DNA of 56,068 nt from Acidobacteriota bacterium (GTDB taxonomy: Bacteria; Acidobacteriota; UBA6911), in NCBI GenBank assembly GCA_012719455.1, contig JAAYAJ010000036.1:1-56068 (forward strand), written 5' to 3'. The notes below the pieces were generated by a model that did no database searches, was not told where the DNA came from, and was given only the letters and a program-made list of their open reading frames with translations. The position numbers and the translations under genes are program-made. Positions within the stretch are counted from its first letter, which is position 1; each line of letters starts with the position of its first letter. Shown here one piece after another: positions 46,057 through 54,288 of this stretch.

Positions 46057-48246
46057 GTGAACAGGATTGTATTTGCTTTTCTTTTTTGCCTGACTGTTCT
46101 TTGCTGCTCTGCGATACCCGCTCAAGAAATCTCCGAGAATTCCGGCACCGCTCAACCCAAAGAAAAGATCCGGGCGACCCACCTCGATCAAGTCGTAAGG
46201 GTAACCGCGGACGGAGTCAGGGCCACCCTGTTGGACACCCCCTCCACCATCAACATCATTACAGCTGATGACATCGAACAATCCGGGCAGCGTGATCTAA
46301 CCGGCATTATCACCAGCATACCGGGAGTGTTGGATGACGGATCGGGGGCTACTTACTTTAATTTTCGGGGCACCCGCTCCTCCTCCAGCGAGGGAGCCGC
46401 CATTTTTATAGACGGCAAACCCCTGAATTTGGGAAAAATGGATTACAGCATCATTGACGATATCCCACGGGACATTGTAGAGCGCATCGAGGTCGTAAAG
46501 TCTCCCGCCGCTTCGCGTTATGGCGCCAATTCATCGCGTGGAGCCATCAATATTGTCACGCGCTCGGGGCAGAACGCCGGCAAGCCTTTTGATACCAGGA
46601 TATCGCTGGATATCGGATCATGGCAAAGCTATAAGGCCTTCGTTACCATGTCGGGAAAGAAAAACTCCTGGGATTACAGCGCGCAATTCGGCCGCGACCA
46701 ATCCGAGGGCTATCGACAGATAGACTCGGAGCGCACCCTGTTCAACGCCAAAGCAGGATACGAGATAGCGAGCGGCATCCGGATTGACGCCAATTTCGGC
46801 TGGAACGACACCTGGCGCAAAAACGCCCGGGGCCTCCAATACTGGTCGCTTGATGAATATAGGGACCGCAGCTACGTACCCAACAGCCAAACGGGAAGCA
46901 CGTATAATGTCCGGCCGAATGAATCGGATCACAGGTTGTTCTCGAGCGGCATTGCATTCCAATACAACCGCGGCAATTGGAATGTCAATACTTCTTTCGA
47001 TTTCAGCCATTTTGACGATATATTCAGCTCCCTTCGCTACTACAACAATCCGGGGAATGGAACAACCCAGCGCGGCCAGGGCACGTATATTGAAGACCGC
47101 AACGAAAACAAGTATGGCTTCAAAGCCACCGCAAACCGCTCCTTCATCCGTGGGGAGCATCTGCTCAATACCTTCTCCATAGGATACGACTACGCTCTTA
47201 CAGACTGGGACCAGGCCCGGGACTATCCATATGCCGAAAGCCTGAGTTCGAGCACCATAACCGCCATCAAGAAGAACGACCTCGACTTCTCCCGCGCAAT
47301 TCACGGCGTTTTTATCAACAACGACCTGAAATGGAACCGCTGGGGGCTGTATCTGGGCATGCGCCATGATTCAGTGATTTACAGCCTGGAAAACAGGCTG
47401 CCGCTGTCCGTTGAAAAGACCTTCAGCGAGCCCTCGTGGGACGTTATACCTTCCTACAGCATCGGCAAGAACAGCAATCTCTATTTCTCGATCGGGCGAA
47501 ATTACTGGTATCCCAACTCCTATTACCTGATTGCGGCCATGGAATACGACGATCCCGACAACCAGCCGGAAGACCTGAAGCCGGAAAAATATCTGAATTT
47601 CGAAATCGGGCTCAAGCAGCAGGTGCATGCAAGTTTTAACTACAGCGTTGCCCTGTACCGATCCAACGTAGACAACAAGTATATGCCCTTCTACACCAGC
47701 GGCGGGTTCAAGGGATACAAACACGTCGGCAAGAGCATCCACCAGGGCATAGAACTTGAAGCGGATGGACATCCCCTTCATTGGCTGGGATATCGGGCCG
47801 GATTCACCTATATCAACGCAAAATGGGATGATGCAACGATGCGCATCTATGTGTATGGCGCCACCCCTTCCCTCGACACCGTGCAAAGCGTGGATATTTC
47901 CGGAAAGAGGGTCTACCGTGTCCCCGCTTACCAATACACGGGAAGCCTGATTTTCACGCCTCTTAAACCATTCACCTTTTCGGTCGACATTCATGGATTC
48001 GGCAAGCAAAACATCGACGCGTATAACAGGTATAAGCAAAACGCGGTAAACCTCGTCGACCTGAAAGCCGGCTATAGGATCAACAAATTTCTCGAGCTGT
48101 ATATCCTGGGCAGCAATGTCTTCAACACGCATTATGAGAGCATATTCAACACCGATGGCAAGCGCACCAAGGATGGCATTCCGAACCATGACTATTACCC
48201 CAAGGACGGCCGCTATGTTCAGGGTGGAATAAAGGTGAGGTTCTAA
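46057..48246 (+). CDS. btuB: TonB-dependent outer membrane corrinoid receptor (BtuB-like)
   Basis: A 729-residue receptor. Signal peptide MNRIVFAFLFCLTVLCCSAIPAQ; TonB-box-like DQVVRVTA; plug domain with LLDTPSTINIITADDIEQSGQRDLTGIITSIPGV and AASRYGANSSRGAINIVT. A large beta-barrel follows, ending in an aromatic residue (GGIKVRF). The GTG start at 46057 follows a GAGGAG site. It is preceded by tandem cobalamin riboswitches and divergent from btuFCD, so corrinoid import across the outer membrane is the expected role. TonB/ExbBD are not in the window. Confidence 0.9.
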   Translation: MNRIVFAFLFCLTVLCCSAIPAQEISENSGTAQPKEKIRATHLDQVVRVTADGVRATLLDTPSTINIITADDIEQSGQRDLTGIITSIPGVLDDGSGATYFNFRGTRSSSSEGAAIFIDGKPLNLGKMDYSIIDDIPRDIVERIEVVKSPAASRYGANSSRGAINIVTRSGQNAGKPFDTRISLDIGSWQSYKAFVTMSGKKNSWDYSAQFGRDQSEGYRQIDSERTLFNAKAGYEIASGIRIDANFGWNDTWRKNARGLQYWSLDEYRDRSYVPNSQTGSTYNVRPNESDHRLFSSGIAFQYNRGNWNVNTSFDFSHFDDIFSSLRYYNNPGNGTTQRGQGTYIEDRNENKYGFKATANRSFIRGEHLLNTFSIGYDYALTDWDQARDYPYAESLSSSTITAIKKNDLDFSRAIHGVFINNDLKWNRWGLYLGMRHDSVIYSLENRLPLSVEKTFSEPSWDVIPSYSIGKNSNLYFSIGRNYWYPNSYYLIAAMEYDDPDNQPEDLKPEKYLNFEIGLKQQVHASFNYSVALYRSNVDNKYMPFYTSGGFKGYKHVGKSIHQGIELEADGHPLHWLGYRAGFTYINAKWDDATMRIYVYGATPSLDTVQSVDISGKRVYRVPAYQYTGSLIFTPLKPFTFSVDIHGFGKQNIDAYNRYKQNAVNLVDLKAGYRINKFLELYILGSNVFNTHYESIFNTDGKRTKDGIPNHDYYPKDGRYVQGGIKVRF

Positions 48247-48311
48247 ATCACACCAAGGACATGGCTTTGATTGCATTTTGTCCGGCAGACTGGTGCTCCT
48301 TGACTCAGAAT

Positions 48312-48462
48312 GCCCCGACTCTCTCAAATACCATTTTTGAGATGGGTCGGGGCGGTTCTCCCTGCATTCGTGGTTCCACCGGATGCGGGGAAACCTCCCG
48401 TCTGAAAATGGGCAAGGGCGTCATTCCGCCGCATGGCGATGGGATGGGACCGGCCCGACCCC
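48312..48462 (+). promoter_or_regulatory. Structured leader RNA with two mutually exclusive helices
   Basis: GCCCCGAC (48312-48319) pairs perfectly with GTCGGGGC (48346-48353), extended by TCTCAAA/TTTGAGA (48322-48328, 48336-48342). The same strand GGGTCGGG (48344-48351) also pairs perfectly with CCCGACCC (48454-48461), extended by GGT/ACC. The second helix encloses a hairpin GCATTCGTGGT/ACCGGATGC and a purine-rich core with GGGGAAACCTCCC. No T-tract is seen. The alternative pairing suggests a riboswitch or attenuator for the following receptor gene; cobalamin-class core motifs are absent and I cannot assign a class. Confidence 0.55.
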
Positions 48463-48562
48463 AATGAAAAAAGGCTGTGAAATGCGTATTTGTAAAAATG
48501 TTGCCCTCACCTGTTCAACGGCACATGCGGTCTCTATACATTGTCAGCCCGGCAGCCCGCTT

Positions 48563-50293
48563 ATGCGTAAAGCAAGGATGCTTGCAGCGATGCTGTTCCT
48601 GTGTATTTCATCCGCAACAGCTCAAACCGCAAGTTCCATCAAAGAGGATGCCGGGAAAATAGAGTTGACCGCCAAGGACATTAAGGAGATGAACGCCTCA
48701 AACATCGTTGAACTCTTGAACCGGGTTCCCGGCGTAGAGGCGGGCGATAGCAGCGTGAAGATCCGCGGCTCCCTGGAAGTGAAGGTCTTTATGGACGGTC
48801 GCCCGCTGAATGATCCGCTTTCAAGACATAGCAGCATCAAATGGAGCATGGTTTCCATTAACAATGTTGAAAAGATAGAGATCTTCAAGGGCAGCGGCGC
48901 CGTTGCTTTCGGAGACGGAACCAGCGGCGGCGCCATTCGCATCACCAGCAAAAAAACTGAAAAGAGCCATGCAAAGCTCAAGGCCCAGGGCGGAAATTGG
49001 AGCACGCAGCAGTATAACCTGGACTATGGAAGACAATTCGGCCATTGGGGAGTTTTTGCTTCATCGGAATATTTCTCCACGGACAGCTACAGGGTGAACC
49101 AGGACAAGGAACGAAAACGTTTCGGGGTCAAAACGGACTATCACCCCCAACAGGATTCTCTCTACAGCCTCTCCGCCGATTACGCCGAAGAGGAACGTGG
49201 AAGCGCCGGATACCCGGCCTACCCCACGCCGCATGCCCGGGAATATTCCCGGTCCTTCGCCCCGGCTCTTGGGATAACGCTGGGACGCTTTCGCAATAAT
49301 TTGAACGGGGGCATTTACCGCCAAAAAAGCACCGATTCAGACAGGGGAATTGATTCATGGGTTGACGGCTGGTCTCTTTGGGAAGATGCCTCCTACAGCA
49401 TCATCACCGACGGGATTCTCAACAATCTTGCACTCGGCTTTACATTTAAGGCGGATCACGTGGACGGGGCCACGATCGCCCCCCGAACGGAGGCAAGTTA
49501 TGGTGTGAGTTTTCAAAAACAATTCAGCTTCGGCAAAAAGGGGTTAAACGCGACCTTGGGTTTCAGGGCCAACATGTACTCCGCGTTTGACACGGCATTG
49601 AATCCGGAATTGAGAATTGCGTACAAGGCAACCCCTAGTTTGGACCTTCAATTCTCCGTTACTCGAACGAACAATATTCCCTCCATTCTCAGGCGTTATT
49701 ATCGAACTTCATCCACAAGACCAAATCCCGACCTGGACATGGAAAAGGCGACAAATCTCAGCTTTTTTGCCGCCTATCGCCCCAATGAAAAACTTCAGGC
49801 AGGGTTTACCGTCTTCCATAACGAAATCACCGACAAAATCACTTATGTCCGCGACCTGGTAGGAAGCGGGGGGACGTACCGGAATTTCGGCAAGGTAACT
49901 CGGAAGGGCACCGACCTGACGGTAGAGTGGAAACCTGTGCAATGGCTGATCATAAAGCCGTCTCATGAATACCTGATCGCGCAGGATGAAGAAACGGGAT
50001 TGGAATTGACGGCATCTCCCCATCATCGCACGCAGGTGAGTATTCACTATAAACCGGTGCGCCAATTCACAGCCGTGCTGATATATGAACGCGAATCCAA
50101 GCAATACACCCGGTCCGACAATTTAGAGTACGCGGATCCATACAACCTTTTTGAGCTTCGCGCGGATTACTCGATCGGTCGATGGCTGCTATACGGCCGC
50201 ATCAAGAACCTTGCCAACAGGACATATCTTTACGGAGACGGGCTTCCCGCCCCACCGCGATCCTGGATAGGGGGATTGAGTCTCGAGTTATAG
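48563..50293 (+). CDS. Second TonB-dependent outer membrane receptor
   Basis: 576 residues from the ATG chosen for its signal peptide (MRKARMLAAMLFLCISSATAQ). Starts at 48464 or 48482 (AAAAGG upstream) would add a long N-region. The plug shows IELTAKDIKEMNASNIVELLNRVPGV, KVFMDGRPLND, GSGAVAFGDGTSGGAIRIT; a compact barrel ends in SLEL. No obvious TonB box is seen. It is shorter than receptor 1 and heads the rightward cluster 2 with CcsA/ResB-like proteins and an importer. The substrate is unknown; corrinoid, haem, other tetrapyrrole or metal chelate are all possible. Confidence 0.85.
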   Translation: MRKARMLAAMLFLCISSATAQTASSIKEDAGKIELTAKDIKEMNASNIVELLNRVPGVEAGDSSVKIRGSLEVKVFMDGRPLNDPLSRHSSIKWSMVSINNVEKIEIFKGSGAVAFGDGTSGGAIRITSKKTEKSHAKLKAQGGNWSTQQYNLDYGRQFGHWGVFASSEYFSTDSYRVNQDKERKRFGVKTDYHPQQDSLYSLSADYAEEERGSAGYPAYPTPHAREYSRSFAPALGITLGRFRNNLNGGIYRQKSTDSDRGIDSWVDGWSLWEDASYSIITDGILNNLALGFTFKADHVDGATIAPRTEASYGVSFQKQFSFGKKGLNATLGFRANMYSAFDTALNPELRIAYKATPSLDLQFSVTRTNNIPSILRRYYRTSSTRPNPDLDMEKATNLSFFAAYRPNEKLQAGFTVFHNEITDKITYVRDLVGSGGTYRNFGKVTRKGTDLTVEWKPVQWLIIKPSHEYLIAQDEETGLELTASPHHRTQVSIHYKPVRQFTAVLIYERESKQYTRSDNLEYADPYNLFELRADYSIGRWLLYGRIKNLANRTYLYGDGLPAPPRSWIGGLSLEL

Positions 50294-50342
50294 CCGGAAC
50301 AACCTTGAATCGGGGCCAATGATGCGGCCGATCGCACCAGAC

Positions 50343-50361
50343 GGAATTATTTCCGAGGAGA
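50343..50361 (+). promoter_or_regulatory. Shine-Dalgarno hairpin element, copy 2
   Basis: GGAA-TTAT-TTCC hairpin followed by GAGGAGA, six bases before the ATG at 50367. Nearly identical to the element in front of btuB (46022-46040). Confidence 0.55.
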
Positions 50362-50366
50362 AATAA

Positions 50367-50603
50367 ATGCTTACAGAACCATCCCCTATAAGCTCTCTGA
50401 CATTTTATCAGCATCTGTTCAGCCCCAATAGTTTGCACCCGCGCCCTCGGCAATTGGATTCCATTTTTTCTTTGCATTATCCTTTTTCTTCAAGTGTTTA
50501 CGGGCAGCCATGTCCTCAACCAGACGCCCGCCCCGCGAGCGGACTCCGCTCCGAATGCATGGATCTGCTCCCCCCCTCCAGTACCGCATGGAGACGGCCA
50601 TGA
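50367..50603 (+). CDS. Small hypothetical protein, translationally coupled to CcsA-like gene
   Basis: A 78-residue frame (MLTEPSPISSLTFYQHLFSP...). I recognise no family. It is Pro/Ser-rich, has two Cys, and has no signal peptide or membrane helix. The case for translation is positional. GAGGAG lies exactly six bases before the ATG, and the TGA overlaps the ATG of the CcsA-like gene (ATGA), which itself lacks a ribosome-binding site. It may be a coupling leader rather than a functional protein. The composition alone would not support it, and a Lys-rich antisense frame overlaps it. Confidence 0.45.
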   Translation: MLTEPSPISSLTFYQHLFSPNSLHPRPRQLDSIFSLHYPFSSSVYGQPCPQPDARPASGLRSECMDLLPPSSTAWRRP

Positions 50604-51370
50604 AAGCGCTCATTCACAATCTTTTTCTGTTCGCGTGCGCTGCATGTATTCCCGCGGCAATTTTTTCAATGCTTGGGTGGAGGCGCCTGCGGAATGTTAT
50701 CTATTTGGTTGCCGTTTCCTTAATGCTCGCGTCGACAGCGGTGCGCATTGCCTACAACTGGCCCTTGATGTGCCTCTACCAGGAGCCCTATTTGATTTCC
50801 TTGCTTCTCCTGTTATTGCCGATCCATCTGTATGTAAAAGGAGACATTTCCTCGGCAATCGCTTCGGGGACTGCGGCGGTACTGGTATCCTTCTTCTCCC
50901 TTTTATTCCCAGGAGACATTTACGTATCATTCGTAAAAACCAATAGCATTTTCGCGCATCTTTTTTCCCTCTTTTCCTCATTTGCACGGGCGGCCTATTT
51001 CTGCTCCGCTGCGATTTCGATCCGAATACTTCTATCCCGCACCAATTCTGGCGCCGGTCCATCGACAGCGGACCTGGGCCGAACTACAAACCTGATAATT
51101 GCCGGATTCGCCCTTCACACGCTGGGTATGTTTTGCGGCGGAATATGGGCCTATTGTGGATGGGGCACCCCTATTCAATGGGAATCGCATCTATTGCTGG
51201 GCATGGCCGGTGTCTGGTTTTACTACGCCTGGTTTCTCCACCTTCACCTTGCCGGAAACTATAGCCGGCGCACGATGCTGTGCGCTTCTTTTGCCGGGGG
51301 AGTTCTAACCTTCCTGTTTGCTTTTCTGCCCGACACCGGGGTTTTCAATTTCCAGGGGATTATCCAATGA
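50600..51370 (+). CDS. Divergent CcsA/CcmC-like membrane protein
   Basis: A 256-residue protein with about eight hydrophobic segments. Residues from about 178 read IIAGFALHTLGMFCGGIWAYCGWGTPIQWESH, then a helix ending LHLHL. This aligns with the CcsA haem-handling (WWD) region WAxxAWGxYWSWDPKE. The first Trp and the W-G are kept, but the YWSWDPKE part is replaced by PIQWESH. Flanking His residues on both sides are retained. It is probably a relative of the cytochrome c system II haem channel with an altered ligand site. The start is the ATG at 50600 (coupled); 50510 and 50588 are alternatives. Partner: ResB-like gene next. Confidence 0.68.
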   Translation: MKALIHNLFLFACAACIPAAIFSMLGWRRLRNVIYLVAVSLMLASTAVRIAYNWPLMCLYQEPYLISLLLLLLPIHLYVKGDISSAIASGTAAVLVSFFSLLFPGDIYVSFVKTNSIFAHLFSLFSSFARAAYFCSAAISIRILLSRTNSGAGPSTADLGRTTNLIIAGFALHTLGMFCGGIWAYCGWGTPIQWESHLLLGMAGVWFYYAWFLHLHLAGNYSRRTMLCASFAGGVLTFLFAFLPDTGVFNFQGIIQ

Positions 51371-52173
51371 GCCGACTGAAACGGGCCCTTGACGCTCTCG
51401 GCAGTATGCGCTTTGCCGTCTACCTTCTCGCGGCTACATCTATCCTGTTTATGGCCGGCGCGCTCTGCTACCGGCTCAAACCCGCCGTTTTTACACCGCT
51501 AAATTCCACCATGCTGTTTGAATGGCTTGCAACATACGGAATCATGAATGCACGGCACACCTGGTGGTTTTTTCTCCTGATAGGCATCTTCTTTTTCCTG
51601 GGCGTCAACACCTTCCTTTGCACGCTGGTGCGCATGATGGCGCTTATAAAGCTGAGAAACCGCAGGTCCCTGAAATCCCTGCTATACCTACTCTCGCCCC
51701 ATATCATGCATATCGCCTTCCTTGTCATCATCCTGGGATATCTGGTGCTTTACACGTTCGGGGTCAATTCCTACAACAACATTCTTAAACCCGGTTACCG
51801 CCGGCCGCTTCCCGGCTCCGAGATCATGATAGAGATCCGCAATCCTTCATTTGCCACCGTTGCCCATAAACATAATGACTTTTTAAACCGTCTCCATATA
51901 TCCGCAAACTATGAGCTTGTCCTCCATGATGAGGGGAAAACAGTACGGAAAAACCTGGGATTGAACAGCCCCTGCCTTTATAAGGGCTACAGCATCCATG
52001 TAGCGGATTTCAATCCTTCCCGCGTCCAATCCACGACCCGCAGCATTTGGGTCAACCTGACGATTCGAAAGAACGTGGGGATTCCAATATTCATGGCCGG
52101 CATTGTGCTCTTTGCGGTGGGAGTGTTTCTGTATCTGCTTTCCGCTTTCACAAAAAGCCATCAGGTTCTATAG
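51367..52173 (+). CDS. Miniature ResB/Ccs1-like membrane protein
   Basis: 268 residues, shorter than typical ResB (about 400 or more). The start SRLKRALDALGSMRFAVYLLAATSILFMAGAL matches the ResB opening helix (L-x-S-x-R-x-A-x-x-L-L). A second helix pair and SPHIMHIAFLVIILGYLVL with His residues follow, then a short periplasmic domain (YKGYSIHVADFNPSR) and a final helix. In system II, ResB and CcsA relay haem and reduce apocytochrome. Here the pair is embedded in an uptake operon with no cytochrome gene, so another tetrapyrrole or metal substrate is possible. ATGA overlap with the CcsA-like gene. Confidence 0.72.
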   Translation: MSRLKRALDALGSMRFAVYLLAATSILFMAGALCYRLKPAVFTPLNSTMLFEWLATYGIMNARHTWWFFLLIGIFFFLGVNTFLCTLVRMMALIKLRNRRSLKSLLYLLSPHIMHIAFLVIILGYLVLYTFGVNSYNNILKPGYRRPLPGSEIMIEIRNPSFATVAHKHNDFLNRLHISANYELVLHDEGKTVRKNLGLNSPCLYKGYSIHVADFNPSRVQSTTRSIWVNLTIRKNVGIPIFMAGIVLFAVGVFLYLLSAFTKSHQVL

Positions 52174-52189
52174 ACAAGGAGAAATTAAG

Positions 52190-53251
52190 GTGAAACGCAT
52201 TGCCGCTTTTTTGATCTCGGTCCTGGTCTTTTCCTGTTGGGGCTGTAATTTCGAAAAAAGTTTCCAATCCATCGGGCCCTTCACCGTTCAGAAACAGCCT
52301 AACGGAACTCTCGTCAGCGACGGCATCAGCAGGAAATTTCTTCTGGTGCCCCGGGGACAAAAAGCTCCCGCGGACACGGGCGGGGCGACGGTCGTGTATA
52401 CCCCCGTAAAGAGAGTGATCGCCTATTCCACCTGCGATGTTTCCTTTCTTGTCGGCTTCGGCATACTCCGCGAGGTTCTTGTAGGCGTCACGAAAGAAAA
52501 AGATGAATGGACGACCGACCTCATAAGGCAAGCCATGGATGAAGGCAAAATCATCTATCTCGGAGAGTCCTCCCAGATCAATTTTGAGCTGCTGAAGTCC
52601 GTCAAGCCCGATATTGTTTTCACCTGGAACGCGGACATCATTCCCGTGCTCGAAGACTTGCAAATACCGACCGTCATCACCAGCACCGAACTGGCCAAGG
52701 GACTGGAGGCCCAGGCCAAGTACGTGGAATTCATAGCCCCGTTCTTTCACAAGGAAAAGGAAGGCCGTGTTTTCGTCGACAAATTCCTGAATGCCATAGA
52801 CCAGATCAAGGCAAAATCCCCGGCCATCAAAGACAGGCCGAGTGTCATCTGGGGAGATGTATACAACAAGCGTGTTCTGGTAGAGCCCAACAACGCATGG
52901 GTATCGCAGCTTGTCAACCTTTCCGGCGGGAAATATGAGCTCGACGATGTCCAGGGTGCATCCTGCCTTGAAATAACGATTGAGCGGTTTTTCCTGGCCG
53001 GCAAGAAGGCGGACATCATGTTCACCTACCGGTCCCCCAAAACCGGCATCAATTCCAAAAGGCAACTTGCTATTGAAAACCCCATGATGGCGAGTATCCG
53101 CCCCATGCTCAGCGGCGAAATCTACACGCCCAGGGAGACATTTTATGAATCCTATCACAGGCTGGATGAGGTGATGTTTGAAATAGCCTCTATCCTTCAA
53201 CCGACCGTATTTGGTCCTCCCCGCTACGAGTTTTTTCAAAGGCTACAGTAA
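52190..53251 (+). CDS. ABC importer substrate-binding lipoprotein (FecB/BtuF family), cluster 2
   Basis: A 353-residue protein starting with GTG after AAGGAGAAATTAAG. Lipoprotein-type signal VKRIAAFLISVLVFSCWGC. It shares with the cluster 1 protein a short N-terminal module ending RKFLLVPRGQKAPAD, then the BtuF-type clamp: PVKRVIAYSTCDVSFLVGFGILREVLVGV, LKSVKPDIVFTW, and YESYHRLDEVMFEIASILQP. It should bind the ligand released by receptor 2. Ligand unknown; relatives bind corrinoids, haem, Fe-siderophores or molybdate. Confidence 0.85.
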   Translation: MKRIAAFLISVLVFSCWGCNFEKSFQSIGPFTVQKQPNGTLVSDGISRKFLLVPRGQKAPADTGGATVVYTPVKRVIAYSTCDVSFLVGFGILREVLVGVTKEKDEWTTDLIRQAMDEGKIIYLGESSQINFELLKSVKPDIVFTWNADIIPVLEDLQIPTVITSTELAKGLEAQAKYVEFIAPFFHKEKEGRVFVDKFLNAIDQIKAKSPAIKDRPSVIWGDVYNKRVLVEPNNAWVSQLVNLSGGKYELDDVQGASCLEITIERFFLAGKKADIMFTYRSPKTGINSKRQLAIENPMMASIRPMLSGEIYTPRETFYESYHRLDEVMFEIASILQPTVFGPPRYEFFQRLQ

Positions 53252-53256
53252 GCATC

Positions 53257-54288
53257 ATGAACGAAGACACAATGGTTGAAAACAGGCGATACCTTTACCT
53301 TTTCCCAATTGTCGCGTTGCTGCTCGCAGCATCCGTAATACTCAACCTCATCATCGGCACGGCCCATATCCGCCTTTCGGAAATCCTGGCGATCCTGTTG
53401 GGGCGCGTTCCCTCTGAAGTGGTTGAGAGCTTTATCATTTTCAAGATCAGGATGCCGCGCCTGGTGGCTTCCCTGATCGGCGGAGGCTTTCTTGCCGTCT
53501 CCGGTCTCCTGATGCAGGTCTATTTCCGCAATCCCATCGTCGGCCCCTATATTCTTGGCATATCTTCCGGCGCCACGTTGGCGGTAGGCATTGCCACCCT
53601 CTCATCGCTCAGCCTCGGATTTGCGGGCATAAGCCCATACATGACGGTCCTGGCCGCCTTCATCGGCGCCTGCAGCGTCATGGCCATCGTCATCTTTGTG
53701 GCATCCCGGATGAAAAGCGTCATCGCCCTGCTTCTCATAGGGATAATGATGGGCTACGTTGCATCCGCCCTTACGGACATCCTGGTTGCCTTTGCCAACA
53801 AGGAAAAAATCAAGCATTTTGTTCTCTGGGGCATGGGAAGCTTTTCCGGGTTCAGCTGGGAGGAAATCCTCATACTCTTTTTTGCCGGGGGAGCCATTGT
53901 TGTCGGCACATACTTGATGAGCAAGCATTTGAATGCTTTTTTGCTCGGCGAAGAGTATGCACAGTCGATGGGCGTGAACATCCGGCTATTTCGCGTTTTG
54001 CTCATATTCCTGTCGTGCGCCCTGGCGGCCCTTGTCACGGCCAGCGCGGGTCCCGTGGGTTTTATCGGGCTGGCCGTTCCCCACATGGCGCGCATTCTCT
54101 TTAAAACCCAGAACAACCGCATTTTGATCCCCGCCTGCCTGCTGCTCGGCGGCTTTGTGACCAACATCTGCGATCTTGTGGCGAGGACTGCGTTCTCCCC
54201 GGCGGAGCTGCCGCTCAGTTCCATTACCGCCATATTCGGTGCCCCCATTGTCATAGGCCTTATCGCCAAAAGGAGGTATTCGCTATGA
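53257..54288 (+). CDS. ABC importer permease (FecCD family), cluster 2
   Basis: A 343-residue polytopic permease with about ten helices. FecCD signatures are KIRMPRLVASLIGGGFLAVSGLLMQVYFRNPIVGPYILGISSGATLA, LGEEYAQSMGVNIR, and AGPVGFIGLAVPHMAR. It starts five bases after the SBP stop; its own Shine-Dalgarno is weak. The 3' end carries the AGGAGGT ribosome-binding site of the ATPase gene. Confidence 0.9.
   Translation: MNEDTMVENRRYLYLFPIVALLLAASVILNLIIGTAHIRLSEILAILLGRVPSEVVESFIIFKIRMPRLVASLIGGGFLAVSGLLMQVYFRNPIVGPYILGISSGATLAVGIATLSSLSLGFAGISPYMTVLAAFIGACSVMAIVIFVASRMKSVIALLLIGIMMGYVASALTDILVAFANKEKIKHFVLWGMGSFSGFSWEEILILFFAGGAIVVGTYLMSKHLNAFLLGEEYAQSMGVNIRLFRVLLIFLSCALAALVTASAGPVGFIGLAVPHMARILFKTQNNRILIPACLLLGGFVTNICDLVARTAFSPAELPLSSITAIFGAPIVIGLIAKRRYSL

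Noticed and set aside
48261-48467. 68-codon Cys-containing ORF as a possible radical SAM substrate
   Set aside because: It lies exactly on the structured leader and its Cys codons fall in helix strands. The purine run before its ATG is only one base away, and the product resembles no known precursor.
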